Positions 8,101 through 14,953 of a stretch of DNA of 64,000 nucleotides are shown here, piece by piece; the first letter of the stretch is position 1; each line of letters starts with the position of its first letter. The DNA lies in assembly GCF_014199205.1 (NCBI RefSeq), contig NZ_JACIJD010000019.1:1-64000 (forward strand), written 5' to 3'. Origin of the DNA: Muricoccus pecuniae (GTDB lineage Bacteria > Pseudomonadota > Alphaproteobacteria > Acetobacterales > Acetobacteraceae). Below the pieces are notes generated by a model that ran no database searches, was not told the origin of the DNA, and worked only from the letters and a program-made list of their open reading frames with translations. The position numbers and the translations under genes were made by a program.

Positions 8101-9372
8101 AACGACACCGTTGCCGGGCTGCGTAACCAAGCTATCCAGGCGCGAGGCGGCAACGTGCTCGGCGCCGTGCTGGAGGAGTTCGACCGGCAACGCCAGACCG
8201 AGTGGAATGCGCTCGCGGAGCAGATCAAGCAGTCGGGTCTGGGCCAGGAGCAGATCGACATCGCGGCGACGGCCTTCAACGACCTCACGCTTGCCCAACG
8301 CCATCAGGTCTACTCGTCCTATAAGCAGGACGAGCAGATGCGGGCGCAGCAGGAGCGGGAGAATGTCCTCGCCGCCGCACGCCAAACTGAGGACCGCACT
8401 TTGAGCGTGTCTGGCATCCGCTCGTCCAGCATGACCGAGTACCTGCGGGCCATCGGGCAGGACAGCGAAGCCGACGTGATGGACTACCGCCAGCAGCGGA
8501 CCGAGGGCGCAGTCACGCTACAGCGCCAGATGGCGGATCTTGGTTTCAGCGCGGAGGAGGCGGCCGGTATTATGGCTCGCTTTGCTGCGGCGACGGAAGC
8601 GACCGTTGTCACGATGAGCAAGGCTGCCGAGAGGGCGAGAGAAGATGAGCAACTAACAGTTGCCAGCATTCGCACTAACTCATGGTCCGAGTACCTGCGT
8701 GCCAATGGGCAAGACACTCAGGCGGACGTGATGGATTATCGTCAGCAGCGGACCGAGGCCGCGGTCACGCTGCAGCGCCAGCTTTCCGATCTTGGCTTTG
8801 GCGCAGAGGAGGCGGCCGGCATCATGTCGCGCTTTGCCATCACGACCGAGACGACGGTCCAGAAGATGAGCGAAGCCGCGACGGAGTTGGGTAAGACCGC
8901 GGAAGAACTGGCGGCCGAGCGCGAGAACCGGGCCGGCACCGCGGCGGGCACCATCTCTTCCCTGGCGGACTACGCGCGCGGGCTGCGTTCCGGTGATGCC
9001 TCTCCGCTCAATGGCCGCAGCCAGTACGACATGGCGTTGCGGGATTTCCAGGCGGTTGCCGGGGCGGCGCAGGCAGGCGACTACAATTCGATCACGCGCC
9101 TCCAGTCCTACTCGGACACGCTGCTGTCGGCCTCGCGCAACGTGAATGGCTCGGGCACCGGCTATGTGGCGGACTTCGACCGGGTGCAGGGCGTGCTGGG
9201 CTCCATCGCGGACCTCGGCGCGGATCGGCTCACCGCGAGCGTGATGACGCAGGAGACGCGGACGCAGACGCAGGTGCTGGAGGCCGCCGTAGAGCGCCTT
9301 ACCAACGAGGTGAGGCTGCTCCGCGCTGAGACAGCGCAACAGGCCTACAGGCCAGCCCGCGCCTTGGGATGA
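5149..9372 (+). CDS. Phage tail length tape-measure-like protein
   Basis: About 1,407 residues. The N-terminus (ARNISIRLSVEEAAQV, then GYQAQDLATQ and TVQGAQFLGMFG) matches prophage tape-measure proteins of the TMP_2 type, in which length sets tail length. Helical coiled-coil-rich stretches follow, then Gly/Ala-rich hydrophobic segments around residues 690-785 typical of the part that crosses the host membrane. Two tandem 84-residue repeats occupy about 1085-1252, and the C-terminus is again coiled-coil. I prefer TTG 5149, preceded by GGGACGGGG; GTG 5095 would add 18 residues that do not look conserved. No tail tube, chaperone or baseplate gene accompanies it, which is unusual. Confidence 0.82.
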   Translation: MAARNISIRLSVEEAAQVRATLKSIGDDGKAALQNIETGAGRVGPALQRTTTEADNASRGMGRFGQAMGQAGYQAQDLATQISMGGNALTAITVQGAQFLGMFGVGGAIAGAVLTVGGLGAQFLGVGKAAATATDAIEAHEDAVKSATAAGELYRSGLDDERKKLEQLSAYYGTLTESVRRYEEARLRSAGGQIEQQRAELQGRIVAPARAIRQDVGDVERPSYDALGNFQGYEQSITAVSARMRELADAVSAYEAAGRPTVETNARLFATLQELSTGSDAVAARAREMAAEIAKSDGDTRKLAEAARQSSDQLGALNGQASQTATAAAQVAGSVSALTAEILGLSRATADTSLKPLQDRVSGLNAEIAAARRGATALAEIRTQSRASDEADRTVRQAMEAEAKRLASTGLSAADAAPKLEEFRATAEAMGKTVETGVVTLSKLEEGHRAAARSVRTHNKEAMDLIRVEEQVYEALQLTASGLLAVSKADDLGIREAERVLRSKNMLGDQQRKQADEATKIATQSYEKQAREAERTYDRIADYAGDRIADLFLDTEGGWEKTMANLRRTAIATFARIAAEALLRPIVMPLVTAFQGGGGVGGLAGVGGGAGGMPGATTAAGGASLMDYTSAFRSSNPLTQGYSFQGGYLSRADGMLGTNVAGWLDTPVYAQQAPAFGPYSAANPTQAFTGNANTLTYGQAAAGGLSVIGGAYGIYSGIQQGGAKGAANVVGGVAGVAGGAAGLAAGSAGALGLGAGAVSALGAVAAVAPYVAAIAAVVAMLLPAQKPSDRTGTALVNLGDDQTTIGGLTGARYSQENREFAGQVAQSIQNLANQIGTTYGINAQGRMLVSVGDRDGLVLRNGDQNTRFEADEAGVAELIKAATRTILTENRGQLSSDLQTTFNTVGAGDTDRLLQALDWTNTIYKSFKDSVDPTTQYAQALKSLHDQYDPLIAKAQEYGLAISPIADVMNEQIAKLNDARASQFNDTVAGLRNQAIQARGGNVLGAVLEEFDRQRQTEWNALAEQIKQSGLGQEQIDIAATAFNDLTLAQRHQVYSSYKQDEQMRAQQERENVLAAARQTEDRTLSVSGIRSSSMTEYLRAIGQDSEADVMDYRQQRTEGAVTLQRQMADLGFSAEEAAGIMARFAAATEATVVTMSKAAERAREDEQLTVASIRTNSWSEYLRANGQDTQADVMDYRQQRTEAAVTLQRQLSDLGFGAEEAAGIMSRFAITTETTVQKMSEAATELGKTAEELAAERENRAGTAAGTISSLADYARGLRSGDASPLNGRSQYDMALRDFQAVAGAAQAGDYNSITRLQSYSDTLLSASRNVNGSGTGYVADFDRVQGVLGSIADLGADRLTASVMTQETRTQTQVLEAAVERLTNEVRLLRAETAQQAYRPARALG
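8401..8904 (+). repeat. Tandem 252-bp coding repeat in the tape-measure gene
   Basis: Two consecutive 84-codon units. The motif DVMDYRQQRTE is encoded at 8473 and again at 8725, and EYLRA, VTLQRQ, DLGF and EEAAGIM recur at the same 252-bp offset. Many third positions differ (GACTACCGC against GATTATCGT), so the duplication is old and kept by selection on the protein. Repeat units of this kind change tape length in steps. Confidence 0.85.
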
Positions 9373-9383
9373 CAGGAGAGCGC

Positions 9384-9713
9384 ATGGAAAACCCCGAGTT
9401 GGCCCAGGACGTCGCCCTCATCGGCCGGTTCATCGAGGCCGTCGAGATCACGCGGGCCCAAAACCATATTCTGACCGCGGCCGTGCTTGCGCTCGCGTCC
9501 GAGGCAAAGCCGGAGACGCGCGAGCTCGCGGCGAGGATGGTGGAGACGGCGCTGGAGACCCTGCCGCCGGGCTACCAAATGCCGGCAGAGACTGCGGCGA
9601 AGCTGAAGTTGGCTGGGGTGGTGCTGGGGGCGACGCTGGCCGCGGCACTGCGAGTTCGGGCGCCAGATGGCCCGCCGACAGATTCTGGCAACGTTGTGCG
9701 GTTCCGAGGGTGA
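9384..9713 (+). CDS. Small hypothetical element protein
   Basis: 109 residues starting MENPELAQ, with AGGAG five bases before ATG 9384; the earlier ATG at 9369, overlapping the tape-measure stop, lacks a ribosome site. The N-terminal half is alpha-helical and acidic, followed by an Ala-rich helix (AAALRVRAP). It lies 11 bp behind the tape-measure gene and is probably cotranscribed with it. Family not recognised; a small tail- or assembly-associated protein is possible from context only. Confidence 0.6.
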   Translation: MENPELAQDVALIGRFIEAVEITRAQNHILTAAVLALASEAKPETRELAARMVETALETLPPGYQMPAETAAKLKLAGVVLGATLAAALRVRAPDGPPTDSGNVVRFRG

Positions 9714-9761
9714 ACGGCACCTCCACGTGAATAATCCGACCCTACGACAGAGGAGACGTCG

Positions 9762-10028
9762 ATGTTTTCCCCCCATATCCAGCAACTGCTCAACGCCACA
9801 GCCGAGGCTGTGAACGATGTTGAGATGCAGGCCGCATCGGCTGGCACGCATACACAGACCGAGGCAGCATCACGCTCGCTTGCCAAGCTTGGGCCCATGA
9901 GCATGACCTTCACGGCGATCGACGCCGGCTTCCTCCTGAAGGCGCAGCAGGTCGCGCAGCAGGTGGCGTTATTGAAAACTGCCTCTGAGGTGGCCATTGC
10001 TCGGCCGCCGTCCACTTTGAAAAACTGA
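9762..10028 (+). CDS. Small hypothetical element protein
   Basis: 88 residues, start supported by GAGGAG seven bases upstream of ATG 9762. The composition (Ala, Gln, Thr rich; no Cys) and predicted helices suggest a small structural or regulatory protein. It is the third gene of the tape-measure group. No family recognised. Confidence 0.55.
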   Translation: MFSPHIQQLLNATAEAVNDVEMQAASAGTHTQTEAASRSLAKLGPMSMTFTAIDAGFLLKAQQVAQQVALLKTASEVAIARPPSTLKN

Positions 10029-10145
10029 GGCGCGTCGAGAGCGCGACCTTTCCCTTATCTGTTTCGAGTGAAGAAGAGGGGAAGAAGTTTTGGTGTTGAA
10101 GCCGTAACTGCAGTTGGAGCAAACGCCGGTATGAGGTCGGGTCAA

Positions 10146-10307
10146 ATGCACACTTACATGGAGAATGAGGAACCGATTGAGGTGACGCCGCCGATGATCC
10201 AGGCGGGGGTGGAAGCCTTACTCAGGTGGGAGACCTCAAATGATCCACGCTCGGCAAACTGCGTAGTCGCTGTGTATCTTCAGATGGTAGCGGCCAAGCG
10301 GAAGTAG
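10146..10307 (+). CDS. Small hypothetical element protein (EVTPPMIQAG motif)
   Basis: About 53 residues from ATG 10146; the frame is open from GTG 10068 (79 residues) and the start is uncertain. The core IEVTPPMIQAGVEALL resembles a short motif common in small proteins of alphaproteobacterial prophages. Its 3' end overlaps the convergent HEPN-like gene by 86 bp. Function unknown. Confidence 0.5.
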   Translation: MHTYMENEEPIEVTPPMIQAGVEALLRWETSNDPRSANCVVAVYLQMVAAKRK

Positions 10308-10821
10308 GGTCGGTCAACCAGTACAACCAGCCTGCCGCCTCACGGGCCGCTTCCACAGCAGCAGTGAAATCCTTCAGGTAATACCGCTTGGACTTCTGTT
10401 TCGCGCGCGTCTCATTGTAGAACTGAACGCTGTGGTCACCATCCTCCATGAGACCGAGGATCATCTCCTTATGGGCAATCGAATCGCGCAAAATTTTGCA
10501 TGACCGAATTTTCGCATTTACCTCATTCAGAAAGGTCGGGAGAACACTATAACCTTCGGCGAACTTCTCCCATTCCTGTCGCAGCAGCTCGTACCGCTTC
10601 TCAAAGGGACGGTATCTCCAGCCACCCTCACTGGTGTGATTTGCTTGTAGAAGAGCCCAAACCAGCAAGTTTAAATTTTGCTCCATCAACGACCAGTGAA
10701 TGATCAGCTCGCCGATAGACGAATTGAACAATGGATCGAGTAACGGGAACAGCACAGGGGGCTGAGACTTATCTGCAACCTGGAACTTAGGTTGCCGCAC
10801 ATAAACGCCTGATTTCTTCAT
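10222..10821 (-). CDS. HEPN-like hypothetical protein
   Basis: 199 residues, mostly helical. The N-terminal helix SIGELIIHWSLMEQNLN and the later LRDSIAHKEM are the main landmarks. RDSIAH fits the R-polar-x3-H (Rx4H) motif of HEPN domains, many of which are RNases in toxin-antitoxin or anti-phage systems. It is clearly lower in GC than neighbouring genes, a sign of separate origin. It is the last gene of a minus-strand group behind the DUF2321-like and ribbon-helix-helix genes. The HEPN assignment rests on one short motif and the general helical pattern, so it is tentative; a non-catalytic HEPN fold is also possible. Confidence 0.5.
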   Translation of the reverse strand: MKKSGVYVRQPKFQVADKSQPPVLFPLLDPLFNSSIGELIIHWSLMEQNLNLLVWALLQANHTSEGGWRYRPFEKRYELLRQEWEKFAEGYSVLPTFLNEVNAKIRSCKILRDSIAHKEMILGLMEDGDHSVQFYNETRAKQKSKRYYLKDFTAAVEAAREAAGWLYWLTDPTSAWPLPSEDTQRLRSLPSVDHLRSPT

Positions 10822-10877
10822 TAGTCGCTGCCTTTGGTGGCGGCCTTTATTCTGCCGGAAACGGTTAGCGAGAATCG

Positions 10878-11366
10878 CTAAGGCTTCATCCCGAGCATCT
10901 TCTTTGCTGTTTCTGATGCCAGGTCACTGACCACCTTAATCGCGACGTCGTAGGCTGGCTTGGTCATCTTCGACATGAGCCGTTTGAGCTTAAGAGCGGC
11001 AAGCTCAGTCTTCGGATTCTCGGTGGCGATAAGTGGAACAAGTGCGGCCGCATCCACAGCGTCCTGACCTTCCAGGTCCATTTCGAGGATTTCGACTGCA
11101 CTCGCGAGCGACGCCTGCCGCCACGGGAAAGCAACCCCGCAGTTCGCACAATTGTTCGGCGCTGTTGAGGTGGCCCCGCTAAGCACCAGCACTCCCGGGA
11201 CGTGGTACTCACCCGGGATACTCGCCTGACACACTGGACAGGCAGTGATCGTGCTCTCTCCGCATATGCTGCAAAACGGCCGTCGGAAATGAGGCAGCGA
11301 TGCTGCGTTATCAGTAATGACGTGTCCGTTCGTGCAGACCTGCATAAGGTCGAAATAACCGGACAC
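10878..11366 (-). CDS. Zinc-ribbon protein, DUF2321-like
   Basis: 162 residues. Cys pairs typical of treble zinc-ribbon proteins are visible: VCTNGHVI at the N-terminus, then FCSICGE, CPVC and NCANCG, all in the first 80 residues. The opening CxNGHVI and the order of Cys pairs match DUF2321 proteins. The C-terminal half is helical and lacks Cys. It starts 9 bp after the stop of the ribbon-helix-helix gene and precedes the HEPN-like gene by 56 bp, so the three probably form one transcript. The function of the family is not known to me. Confidence 0.7.
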   Translation of the reverse strand: MSGYFDLMQVCTNGHVITDNAASLPHFRRPFCSICGESTITACPVCQASIPGEYHVPGVLVLSGATSTAPNNCANCGVAFPWRQASLASAVEILEMDLEGQDAVDAAALVPLIATENPKTELAALKLKRLMSKMTKPAYDVAIKVVSDLASETAKKMLGMKP

Positions 11367-11375
11367 TGCTGCCTC

Positions 11376-11537
11376 CTAACCTTCGACTTTCTTCAGGAAT
11401 CCCCGCTCTTCCAGCCATGCGCGCAGGACCCGTTCGACGATGTAGGAGACGCTGCGATCCTCGGCGGCTGCAGCGCGGGTGATGGCTTCCTTTGTGTCGT
11501 CGTTGATGCGGAACGACAACACCGCCCCCTTCGCCAT
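11376..11537 (-). CDS. Ribbon-helix-helix (CopG/Arc-type) regulator
   Basis: 53 residues. A beta strand (AVLSFRIND) is followed by two helices (KEAITRAAAAED, SYIVERVLRAWLEERG), the CopG/Arc layout of small DNA-binding repressors and antitoxins. First gene of the minus-strand cassette. Its start codon directly abuts a set of repeats (11538-11596) suited to autoregulation. In toxin-antitoxin operons such a protein usually precedes or partners the toxin; here the downstream candidates are the zinc-ribbon and HEPN-like genes. Confidence 0.75.
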   Translation of the reverse strand: MAKGAVLSFRINDDTKEAITRAAAAEDRSVSYIVERVLRAWLEERGFLKKVEG

Positions 11538-11596
11538 CTCTTACAACCTCTCACAAAGTGCTTGACTGCTTGGAACACATTGTAAGAGAGTGTGAG
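11538..11596. promoter_or_regulatory. Operator-like repeats between divergent genes
   Basis: CTCTTACAA (11538-11546) is inverted as TTGTAAGAG at 11580-11588. A related unit CTCTCACAA follows the first at a 10-bp step (11548-11556), and TGTGAG lies at 11591-11596 on the other side. Direct units at one helical turn plus an inverted copy are typical of ribbon-helix-helix operators. The site sits between the regulator gene (minus) and the gene at 11665 (plus). Confidence 0.65.
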
Positions 11597-11664
11597 CGGC
11601 CGAGCAAGGTGCTTGCAACACCTCGCCCGGCCTAACCGCAACCCGCTCACTTGGAGAGCAGGCT

Positions 11665-12078
11665 ATGGCTGAACACGCCCATACCACGCCTGGAACCACG
11701 CCCAGAAGAGGTCGCGCGTGCCTTGCGGGCGGGCCCAGAAGAAGACCGGCCCCACTGAACTTGGCCGAGCTGCGGGCCAGACTAGAGGCGGTCGCAGCCG
11801 AGGCGATCGACACCGCGGCCAGGGCGATCGAGTTCCTCGACGAGCTCGACGCCCGGCACGCCGACATGGAGCCGGACCACGACGGCGAAGCCGAGGCGGA
11901 GGAGGTCAGCGCCCAGGCTGTGACGCTCGCGCCCGATTGGGTGCGCCCGAAGTCCGGGTGCGCTCCGACCATCTCCGAGAAGTACGCCGAGTACTGCCGC
12001 GTCACGGGACAGGTGCTCAGCAGGGGCAACGTCATCGACTTCCCCCGTCGCCTCCGGTTCGTGGAGGTGTCGACATGA
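11665..12078 (+). CDS. Hypothetical element protein
   Basis: 137 residues with GGAGAG upstream of ATG 11665. After a basic N-terminus (PRRRPAP) comes a helical segment and a strongly acidic stretch (MEPDHDGEAEAEE), then VLSRGNVIDFPRRLRF near the end. Small proteins with this acidic middle occur in early regions of alphaproteobacterial prophages. First of three translationally coupled genes (TGA/ATG overlap at 12075). No function assigned. Confidence 0.6.
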   Translation: MAEHAHTTPGTTPRRGRACLAGGPRRRPAPLNLAELRARLEAVAAEAIDTAARAIEFLDELDARHADMEPDHDGEAEAEEVSAQAVTLAPDWVRPKSGCAPTISEKYAEYCRVTGQVLSRGNVIDFPRRLRFVEVST

Positions 12079-12308
12079 GCCAGAACGCTTTCGAGGAGAT
12101 CTACTCCCGCGTCATCGACGCCGAGCTGGGCCTTCGCGCCATTCTTGAGATCGTCAGAAACAACAGCTCGGGCGATGACCCGCGTACCATCGACATGCGG
12201 AACAACGCCATCGAGTGGTGCGCCACACGGATGGCGGAGCAGATCGAGAGCATCAGCACCTACGCTGAGGATCAGGCTCGGCGTGCTCGTGAGGGGAGGC
12301 GCGGATGA
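12075..12308 (+). CDS. Small hypothetical element protein
   Basis: 77 residues, beginning MSQNAFEEIYSRV. Its ATG overlaps the previous stop (ATGA) and its own TGA overlaps the next start, so translation of all three genes is coupled. The protein is one or two amphipathic helices with a basic tail (ARRAREGRRG). No family recognised. Confidence 0.6.
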   Translation: MSQNAFEEIYSRVIDAELGLRAILEIVRNNSSGDDPRTIDMRNNAIEWCATRMAEQIESISTYAEDQARRAREGRRG

Positions 12309-12805
12309 AGCCGTTCCGCATGCTGCCCCAGGCGCCAGCTTCCCTGCCGCCGAGGAAGCCGGCTCCGCTGCCGAAGGAGGCCATTCCGCCGAGGCGCCGC
12401 GATCTGCTGGGGGCCCTCTCCGCTGCGGCTGTTGCGCCCGCTGTGGCCGTGGCTGCACCCGCTCCCGATGTCGTACTGATCACGGAGTGTGCCCGGGCGA
12501 TGGAGGCCCAGCGCGAGTGCGAAGCCTCCTACTGCTACCCGCTGCACCTCACGGCCGAGGAGGCAAAGCCCTACGAGGATCGCGCCGACCACTTCGCGGA
12601 TCTGGCCTTCACCCACGCGGAGAACGCCCTGGATCTCCCGGCCAACACCCTGGCTGGTGCCGCCGCCAAGGCACGCGCGGCGCTGGCATTAGCGGCGAAG
12701 AGATCTGACGGCAGCCTGATCACGAACGGCACGCCGGATGACCTGGCGTGGAGCGCGCTGGGGGATCTCCTGCGGCTGCTGAAGATGGCGGAAGGCGGTG
12801 GCTGA
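12305..12805 (+). CDS. Hypothetical protein with Tat-like leader
   Basis: 166 residues. Residues 30-50 read RRRDLLGALSAAAVAPAVAV, a twin-arginine-type signal with a longer proline-rich n-region, predicting export in folded form. The mature part is helical and contains two Cys residues (CEASYC). Overlaps the previous gene by four bases. An exported protein inside an early-type gene cluster is unusual; the leader could be fortuitous. Function unknown. Confidence 0.55.
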   Translation: MKPFRMLPQAPASLPPRKPAPLPKEAIPPRRRDLLGALSAAAVAPAVAVAAPAPDVVLITECARAMEAQRECEASYCYPLHLTAEEAKPYEDRADHFADLAFTHAENALDLPANTLAGAAAKARAALALAAKRSDGSLITNGTPDDLAWSALGDLLRLLKMAEGGG

Positions 12806-12946
12806 TGGGCTCGCCGCTTCCCACTCGCGCGCGGCCGGCCGCGGCTGCTACACTTTCTTTCGGCGGGGCTAGGCTGATCCCCGAACGCAGGCTCTCCGCG
12901 CCTGCTGCCCCGCCACTTCACTTGCGGATGCGCTGCGGAGGCGCTG

Positions 12947-13660
12947 TTGGAAGAAGAGAACCCTGTTCGGGCTTGGTTCGACGTGGATCAGACTTGGTAT
13001 CGCTCGCCGCTAAAGAGGACAGCGATACATCAGGTTCTCAACGCCCCACGCCTTATCGTTGTCGATCAATCTCCCGATATCGAGGCGGCTGCTCTCGTCC
13101 TGGCCAAGGTTCTCGACATGAGCATGACTATCGGTGGCGAGAAACCTCGCGCGTCACATCGGACGAAGTTGAAGGCTGCACAGACGTATCTCGCGGCAAT
13201 GCAAAGACTGGCTCCGCTCTGGCACACGCTGGAAGGGCCACCAGCCCCTCCAGCAGAATGGGCCAGCAAGATGTTCGATTGGGTGCGGGAGCAGCACACG
13301 ACGCCGGCTCCTCGGGGAGCGCCTATCGACACCTTCGACCACTTCATGTTGCCGCGCCTTCTCGCCTTCTATCGTCTCGTCTTCAGTCGAGAGCCGTCAT
13401 CCACTTCAGGTGGTCCTACGGCCCGCTTCCTCACCGCGCTCTATATTCAGATGAGCGAAGTTCTTACTCAGTCGACGTTCGATCCTCCCGAGGGAGGCAT
13501 ACGTGTTCGGCAGGCATGGCGGCTGCCAGAAGAGGGCACGCTGTTACGCAAGATTCGGGACTTCAAGGCTGTTTCGAAGAAGAAGGAGGACGAGATCGGC
13601 TACATGCTCCAGTCGTACCTCGAGAATCTCACACGGGACGATGCAAAAACGAAACACTAA
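12947..13660 (+). CDS. Hypothetical element protein
   Basis: 237 residues from TTG 12947, which has CGGAGG at good spacing. Mixed alpha/beta with a middle resembling a helical domain (FDHFMLPRLLAFYRLVF) and a charged C-terminus (AVSKKKEDEIGYML). No motif of a known family seen. It precedes the AlpA-like gene by about 150 bp; the 140-bp gap upstream (12806-12946) shows no gene and may hold its promoter. Confidence 0.55.
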   Translation: MEEENPVRAWFDVDQTWYRSPLKRTAIHQVLNAPRLIVVDQSPDIEAAALVLAKVLDMSMTIGGEKPRASHRTKLKAAQTYLAAMQRLAPLWHTLEGPPAPPAEWASKMFDWVREQHTTPAPRGAPIDTFDHFMLPRLLAFYRLVFSREPSSTSGGPTARFLTALYIQMSEVLTQSTFDPPEGGIRVRQAWRLPEEGTLLRKIRDFKAVSKKKEDEIGYMLQSYLENLTRDDAKTKH

Positions 13661-13814
13661 GACAAAGACGAGAGATTGCGGAAATCAGCGCATCTGACAG
13701 CCTTTCCCTCCATGGCAGCAAATGTCGTGATCAACGCCGTTTTTATCAGCTACTGAGATCAACAGTCCCTCTGCATCTTCCTCCTCGTTCAACAGAGAAC
13801 GAGGGCGTGCAGTA

Positions 13815-14015
13815 ATGTACATCCAGCCAGAGAAGCTGACCTTCACCATCTCCGAAGCGGTCACCAGCACGGGTATCGGCCGAACCAAACTCTACGCCTT
13901 GATCAAGGAAGGGCATCTCGAAACACGTAAGCTGGGCAAACGCACACTAATTCCTGCCCCGTCCCTCCGTGCTCTCGTGGACAACCTTCCCCGAGCTGCC
14001 AGGATCGCTGCCTAA
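13815..14015 (+). CDS. AlpA-like winged helix-turn-helix regulator/excisionase
   Basis: 66 residues. The sequence FTISEAVTSTGIGRTKLYALIKEGHL followed by RKLGKRTLIP is the MerR-like HTH_17 pattern of AlpA and phage excisionases: helix-turn-helix, then a wing ending in a basic strand. In P4-type elements AlpA-class proteins switch on integrase or excision and early genes. It stands directly upstream of the replication operon, a usual position for such regulators. An imperfect GC-rich inverted repeat follows its stop (about 14024-14060). Confidence 0.75.
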   Translation: MYIQPEKLTFTISEAVTSTGIGRTKLYALIKEGHLETRKLGKRTLIPAPSLRALVDNLPRAARIAA

Positions 14016-14165
14016 AAACGCGAAACCCGCCACGGCGAGGCGCCATGACGGGCTGCGGGAACTGAAGCTACTTGATTACGCGGACACACCCAAGCACTCC
14101 GCATGTAGCGTATTCCCCGCCGCTTTTCCAGCCCTTTCCGTGGCCTCTCCTCGATGGAGGTCACT

Positions 14166-14411
14166 GTGACTAAGAGAACCAAGCGCCGCACGAAGGCCGC
14201 ACCCGCGGGCTGCCCCTTCATTCGCCTGGTCCATGTCCCGAACGCGCTTGACGCTGACGGCGAGCCCCGCGTCGCGTTGGAACTGCCGCCAAGCCCGGGC
14301 GCCGTCTCGCGCCGGCCTGCACTGCTCATGTTCGCCAGCATCGCCGCCGCCCTCACACACAAGCGTCAAGCCGAGAGCGCGGCCGTCCAGAAGCGCGGAG
14401 GGAGGAAGTGA
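14166..14411 (+). CDS. Small hypothetical element protein
   Basis: About 81 residues from GTG 14166, chosen because TGGAGG sits five bases upstream; an in-frame ATG at 14154 would add four residues. Very basic N-terminus (MTKRTKRRTK), then a short alpha/beta segment with IRLVHVPNALD. Its stop overlaps the start of the next gene (TGATG). Probably part of the replication operon; function unknown. Confidence 0.55.
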   Translation: MTKRTKRRTKAAPAGCPFIRLVHVPNALDADGEPRVALELPPSPGAVSRRPALLMFASIAAALTHKRQAESAAVQKRGGRK

Positions 14412-14953
14412 TGCGCTTCCCCAGCCCGACGCAGATGCCGTCGCACTTCATGGATCTGCCGCCGGCCCTTCTCTCCGAGTGCATCGCGCGCAACGAGGGC
14501 GGGCGGGGCGACTTCAGCATCCCGCTCCTGAGAGCCTCGCTAGCCGGGGAGTTCCGCATCGTTGGTGTTCTCCCCGGCGGCCGAGTGCCGCCTAGGGCCA
14601 TGGAGCCGACCCGGCCTCCGACGCTCGTTATCGTCAGCGGTGATCCGAACTTCCCCGAGCCAACCCCGCCGCCGAGCGCCTTTCCCAAGGTGCAGAAGGC
14701 CATCCGCTGGGCGGCCACGATCATCGTGCATGCGACGGGTGGAAGGCGTGAGGACTACGCCACGGTCGCCGCAGCTGTGCCGATCTTGCGCCAGGTCCTG
14801 CTCATCGAGACCGGTACATCACAGGAGGACGCTTGGCTCCGCCTGGTAAGCGCCGAAGTTGACCGCCGTGCCCGCTCGGGCGCGAAGCTCCCGGTGCTGG
14901 TCTTCAGCGCGCGACCGCGAGGCGGCTTTCACCCGATCGGAGGTGACTATTGA
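14411..14953 (+). CDS. Hypothetical protein in replication operon
   Basis: 180 residues with GGAGG upstream of ATG 14411. Proline-rich N-terminal half and a helical C-terminal half (AWLRLVSAEVDRRARSG). The last base of its stop codon is the first base of the primase-helicase start, so the two are coupled. No conserved catalytic motif was recognised; an accessory replication factor is possible from position only. Confidence 0.55.
   Translation: MRFPSPTQMPSHFMDLPPALLSECIARNEGGRGDFSIPLLRASLAGEFRIVGVLPGGRVPPRAMEPTRPPTLVIVSGDPNFPEPTPPPSAFPKVQKAIRWAATIIVHATGGRREDYATVAAAVPILRQVLLIETGTSQEDAWLRLVSAEVDRRARSGAKLPVLVFSARPRGGFHPIGGDY

Noticed and set aside
12748-13815. 355-codon plus frame overlapping the gene at 12947
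   Set aside because: Ser/Arg-rich frame in poor register; the 12947 frame has a ribosome site and protein-like composition.
13685-13825. Small minus-strand ORF (45 codons from ATG 13825) ending with DHDICCHGGKGCQMR
   Set aside because: Cys-rich end is curious, but it has no convincing ribosome site and covers the start of the AlpA-like gene.
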